A DNA stretch of 62,280 nucleotides from Desulfuromusa sp. (GTDB lineage Bacteria; Desulfobacterota; Desulfuromonadia; Desulfuromonadales; Geopsychrobacteraceae). The notes below the pieces were generated by a model, which was given only the letters and a program-made list of their open reading frames with translations, was not told where the DNA came from and did no database searches. The stretch spans positions 1-62,280 of the forward strand of contig JAKIUD010000011.1 in the NCBI GenBank assembly GCA_021647765.1. The letters run 5' to 3'. The position numbers and the translations under genes were made by a program. Below are positions 60,502-62,280 of this stretch, piece after piece. Within the stretch, counting starts at the first letter, position 1. The number at the start of each line of letters is the position of its first letter.

Positions 60502-60594
60502 GGGACTGTCCCCAGCACCATCGGGGGCTGTCCCGAAGTTTACGATCCACGAAGAACCGCAGCGGTTCGCACCGCAAGAGCCTGGGGCAGCCCC
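60502..60594. repeat. REP-like palindromic element, copy 2 (inverted)
   Basis: This 93-bp stretch is the reverse complement of 19466-19575 with scattered changes, sharing GGGACTGTCCCC, CGGGGGCTGTCCCGAAGTTTA and CCACGAAGAAC (runs up to 21 bases shared). The outermost 17 or so bases of one end are missing. It sits between convergent cheV and the second Sel1 gene. Confidence 0.85.
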
Positions 60595-60638
60595 GGATTT
60601 GCTGCCATCTATTCTTAAGCTAGCGATCTTCGATCATT

Positions 60639-61787
60639 TTATCCAATATTTTTTTCCAACCGTTGACAAACTCTTTCTGCATCCTGCCGAGCTTCTTCAA
60701 TCTGCGCTGGGGACATCTTGTTCTCCAGAGATTCGAGGGCTTTTTTTGCATCTTCATGCCCTTTTTCTGCGGGCAGTCTCAGCCAGATATAAGCTTTGAC
60801 GTGATCCTTGGTGACTCCTCGCCCGAGAGCATACATCCCACCCAGATTGTATTGAGCGTCGGTGTAGCCCTGCTCAACTGCTTTACTCCACCATTTGACT
60901 GCTTCGGTATCACTCTTTATAACTCCGTAGCCGAATACGTATAAAACTCCCAGGTTATATTGGGCGGCAGCATTTCCCTGTTCGGCTGCCAGTGTCCACC
61001 AGTGGCGGGCTTCATCATAGTCCTGCGGTATATCCTTACCATTAATGTACATGCTGCCCAGATTGTACTGAGCATCAATATCCCCCTGTTCGGCCGCCAG
61101 TTTGTACCAGTCAACTGCTGCAAAAGAATCAATTTCAACCCCTTCTCCCTTGGCATACATGAAACCGAGGTTGTGCTGAGCACCAACATGCCCTTGTTCT
61201 GCCGCCAGTCGACACCACTTAGCTGCTTGAACTGCGTCCCGCTCGACCCCCTGACCGAAAGCGTACATCACCCCAAGATTAAACTGGGCATCTGCGTTTC
61301 CCTGCTGGGCTGCCAGCCGGTACCACTTGATCGCTTCCTGTTCATCCTGATGAATACCTTCTCCGGTGGCAAACATCATTCCCAAGGTGAATTGAGCTTC
61401 AATATGATTTTGCTCTGCTGCTTTCCGACACCAATCCAACGCTTTGCTATTATCCGCATCAATCCCTTGACCAAAAGCGAGCATAACGCCAAGACTATAC
61501 TGAGCATTAGAATCACCATGTTCTGCTGCTTGCTGGTACCAATAAACAGCCTTGGAATCATCTTGCTGAACCCCGTTTCCTTGTTCATAGAGATAACCCA
61601 ACGCAAGTTGTGCTTGCGTATGTCCTTGTTCTGCCGCTTTGTTATACCAACTTGCCGCTTCAGCATAATTCTGATCGGTTCCATCGCCGGTTTCACACAT
61701 CCGCGCATAATTAAATTGGGCATCCGGATGACCCTGCTCTGCTGCCAGTTGATAGCGTGTTTCAGCAATAAAATCTTTGTCACTCAT
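60639..61787 (-). CDS. Sel1-repeat (SLR) protein B
   Basis: This 382-residue protein has about ten Sel1 repeats with highly regular spacing (for example GHPDAQFNYARMCETGDGT and GDIDAQYNLGSMYINGKDI) and a charged C-terminal helix rich in Glu, Ala and Arg. It has no signal peptide. The ATG at 61787 follows AGGAGAGC; upstream in-frame starts lack ribosome sites. Its repeats resemble those of SLR protein A, so the pair probably arose by duplication. Confidence 0.93.
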   Translation of the reverse strand: MSDKDFIAETRYQLAAEQGHPDAQFNYARMCETGDGTDQNYAEAASWYNKAAEQGHTQAQLALGYLYEQGNGVQQDDSKAVYWYQQAAEHGDSNAQYSLGVMLAFGQGIDADNSKALDWCRKAAEQNHIEAQFTLGMMFATGEGIHQDEQEAIKWYRLAAQQGNADAQFNLGVMYAFGQGVERDAVQAAKWCRLAAEQGHVGAQHNLGFMYAKGEGVEIDSFAAVDWYKLAAEQGDIDAQYNLGSMYINGKDIPQDYDEARHWWTLAAEQGNAAAQYNLGVLYVFGYGVIKSDTEAVKWWSKAVEQGYTDAQYNLGGMYALGRGVTKDHVKAYIWLRLPAEKGHEDAKKALESLENKMSPAQIEEARQDAERVCQRLEKNIG

Positions 61788-62035
61788 GAAGCTCTCCTGA
61801 TCGAGATCTAGATTTCTAGTTGACTCTACGATGATTAAAGTAGCAGAAGGGCAATCTGTCTGCAAATTTTACTGGGAATTTTGTGGGAAGAAATAAAAAA
61901 GGAGACTGCATAGTAGCAATCCAGGAGTTCACCCAAAAAAACGAATAAGAACCTGATAGCTTATTGAAATAATACGGACAACTCTTTTTTCGAAGTAGCA
62001 ATAGATAAAATCCTGGTTTGTGACTCTTACCTGGT

Positions 62036-62078
62036 AAGTGCCACAACATCGTGGACTAAAAAAAGTGCCAGTACATCG
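62036..62078. repeat. direct repeats upstream of a transposase
   Basis: AAGTGCCACAACATCG at 62036-62051 and AAGTGCCAGTACATCG at 62063-62078 match at 14 of 16 bases, 27 bases apart. Such tandem sites near a transposase start can be transposase-binding sequences at an IS end. The gap 61788-62152 holds no gene that I can support. Confidence 0.45.
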
Positions 62079-62152
62079 AAGACAATAGTTCTCTGACAAT
62101 TGAATAGCAACCGCGTAAACCTGTGAACACCAAATTCTATCAGGAGGTGTTC

Positions 62153-62280
62153 ATGGACAACAAATTAAAGCGGTATCGAGTTCTGGCGGTGCAACGATTC
62201 ATGGCTGGTGAGAACCCCGAGTCAATTTGCGCTTCACTCGGAAAATCAAGGGCTTGGCTCTACAAATGGGTGGATCGATA
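62153..62280 (+). CDS. transposase N-terminus, helix-turn-helix (3' end outside window)
   Basis: After a strong ribosome site (CAGGAGGTG) an open frame of 42 codons runs off the window: MDNKLKRYRVLAVQRFMAG, then SICASLGKSRAWLYKWVDR. This is a helix-turn-helix of the kind that starts IS3- and IS481-type transposases and integrases. The DDE catalytic part lies outside. A helix-turn-helix regulator is possible but less likely given the NxxSICxxLGKSRAWLYKW pattern. Confidence 0.7.
   Translation, partial: MDNKLKRYRVLAVQRFMAGENPESICASLGKSRAWLYKWVDR

Noticed and set aside
60960..61811. A 283-residue plus-strand frame across the second Sel1 gene
   Set aside because: It is the antisense mirror of the Sel1 repeats; long antisense frames are expected from such regular repeats.

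Overview
The window looks like chromosome from an anaerobic Desulfuromonadales-type bacterium (former Deltaproteobacteria; Desulfuromonas, Desulfuromusa and Pelobacter relatives). The grounds are the gene families: complex I antiporter subunits, two TRAP transporters of the 2-oxoacid-binding type, a hydroxyproline-dehydratase-like glycyl radical enzyme, a LIV-type ABC transporter beside a proline catabolic pair, many PAS kinases, and several small palindromic repeat families. This is a judgement from protein and repeat style, not from a marker gene. No rRNA, tRNA, CRISPR array or prophage was seen. An insertion-sequence-like transposase begins at the right edge.

Layout. 1-5.5 kb: the end of a complex I-like operon with two Mrp/Mnh-type antiporter subunits, then NuoM and NuoN. 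5.6-15.4 kb: a housekeeping run (rplU, rpmA, obg, proB, proA, nadD, rsfS, rlmH, a DksA-like factor, a LapB-like TPR protein, gpmI, comF). 15.5-27.6 kb: a PAS kinase, then a TRAP-transporter region: DctP1, L-serine deaminase, DctQM1 on the other strand, a BtsS/BtsR-like (LytS/LytTR) two-component system, and a complete DctPQM2. 27.6-31.1 kb: ferritin, engB, a CobC-like phosphatase and CbiET. 31-41 kb (minus strand): hybrid kinase, DMT exporter, an ANK/MATE-like transporter, a HypD-type glycyl radical enzyme with its activase, a small membrane protein and AmrS. 41-46 kb: a TolC-TetR-EmrA-EmrB efflux operon flanked by two gene remnants (LpxR-like and alkyltransferase-like). 46-48.4 kb: a periplasmic DNA ligase, CsaA and a universal stress protein. 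48.6-58 kb (minus strand): livFGMHK, proline dehydrogenase, P5C dehydrogenase and a sigma-54 activator. 58-62 kb: two Sel1-repeat proteins flanking cheV.

How the genes may work together. (1) Pyruvate or 2-oxoacids: the BtsS-like kinase keeps the Arg, Arg, Cys, Ser set I recall as the pyruvate site of E. coli BtsS. It sits between two TRAP systems of TakP type and near a serine deaminase that makes pyruvate. (2) Proline and hydroxyproline: HypD would make P5C from hydroxyproline, and P5C dehydrogenase would oxidise it to glutamate. The P5C dehydrogenase gene has a near-consensus -24/-12 promoter and an upstream palindrome whose half-site recurs at the promoter of the adjacent sigma-54 activator gene. 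The co-directional liv genes could be the matching uptake system. These links are inferred from gene content and position.

The gaps hold at least five repeat or palindrome families. One pair of copies (48.5 and 58.1 kb) shows compensatory changes in a hairpin. Another pair (19.5 and 60.5 kb) is inverted, and both copies lie between convergent genes. Two frameshifted gene remnants are recognisable only when frames are joined by eye.
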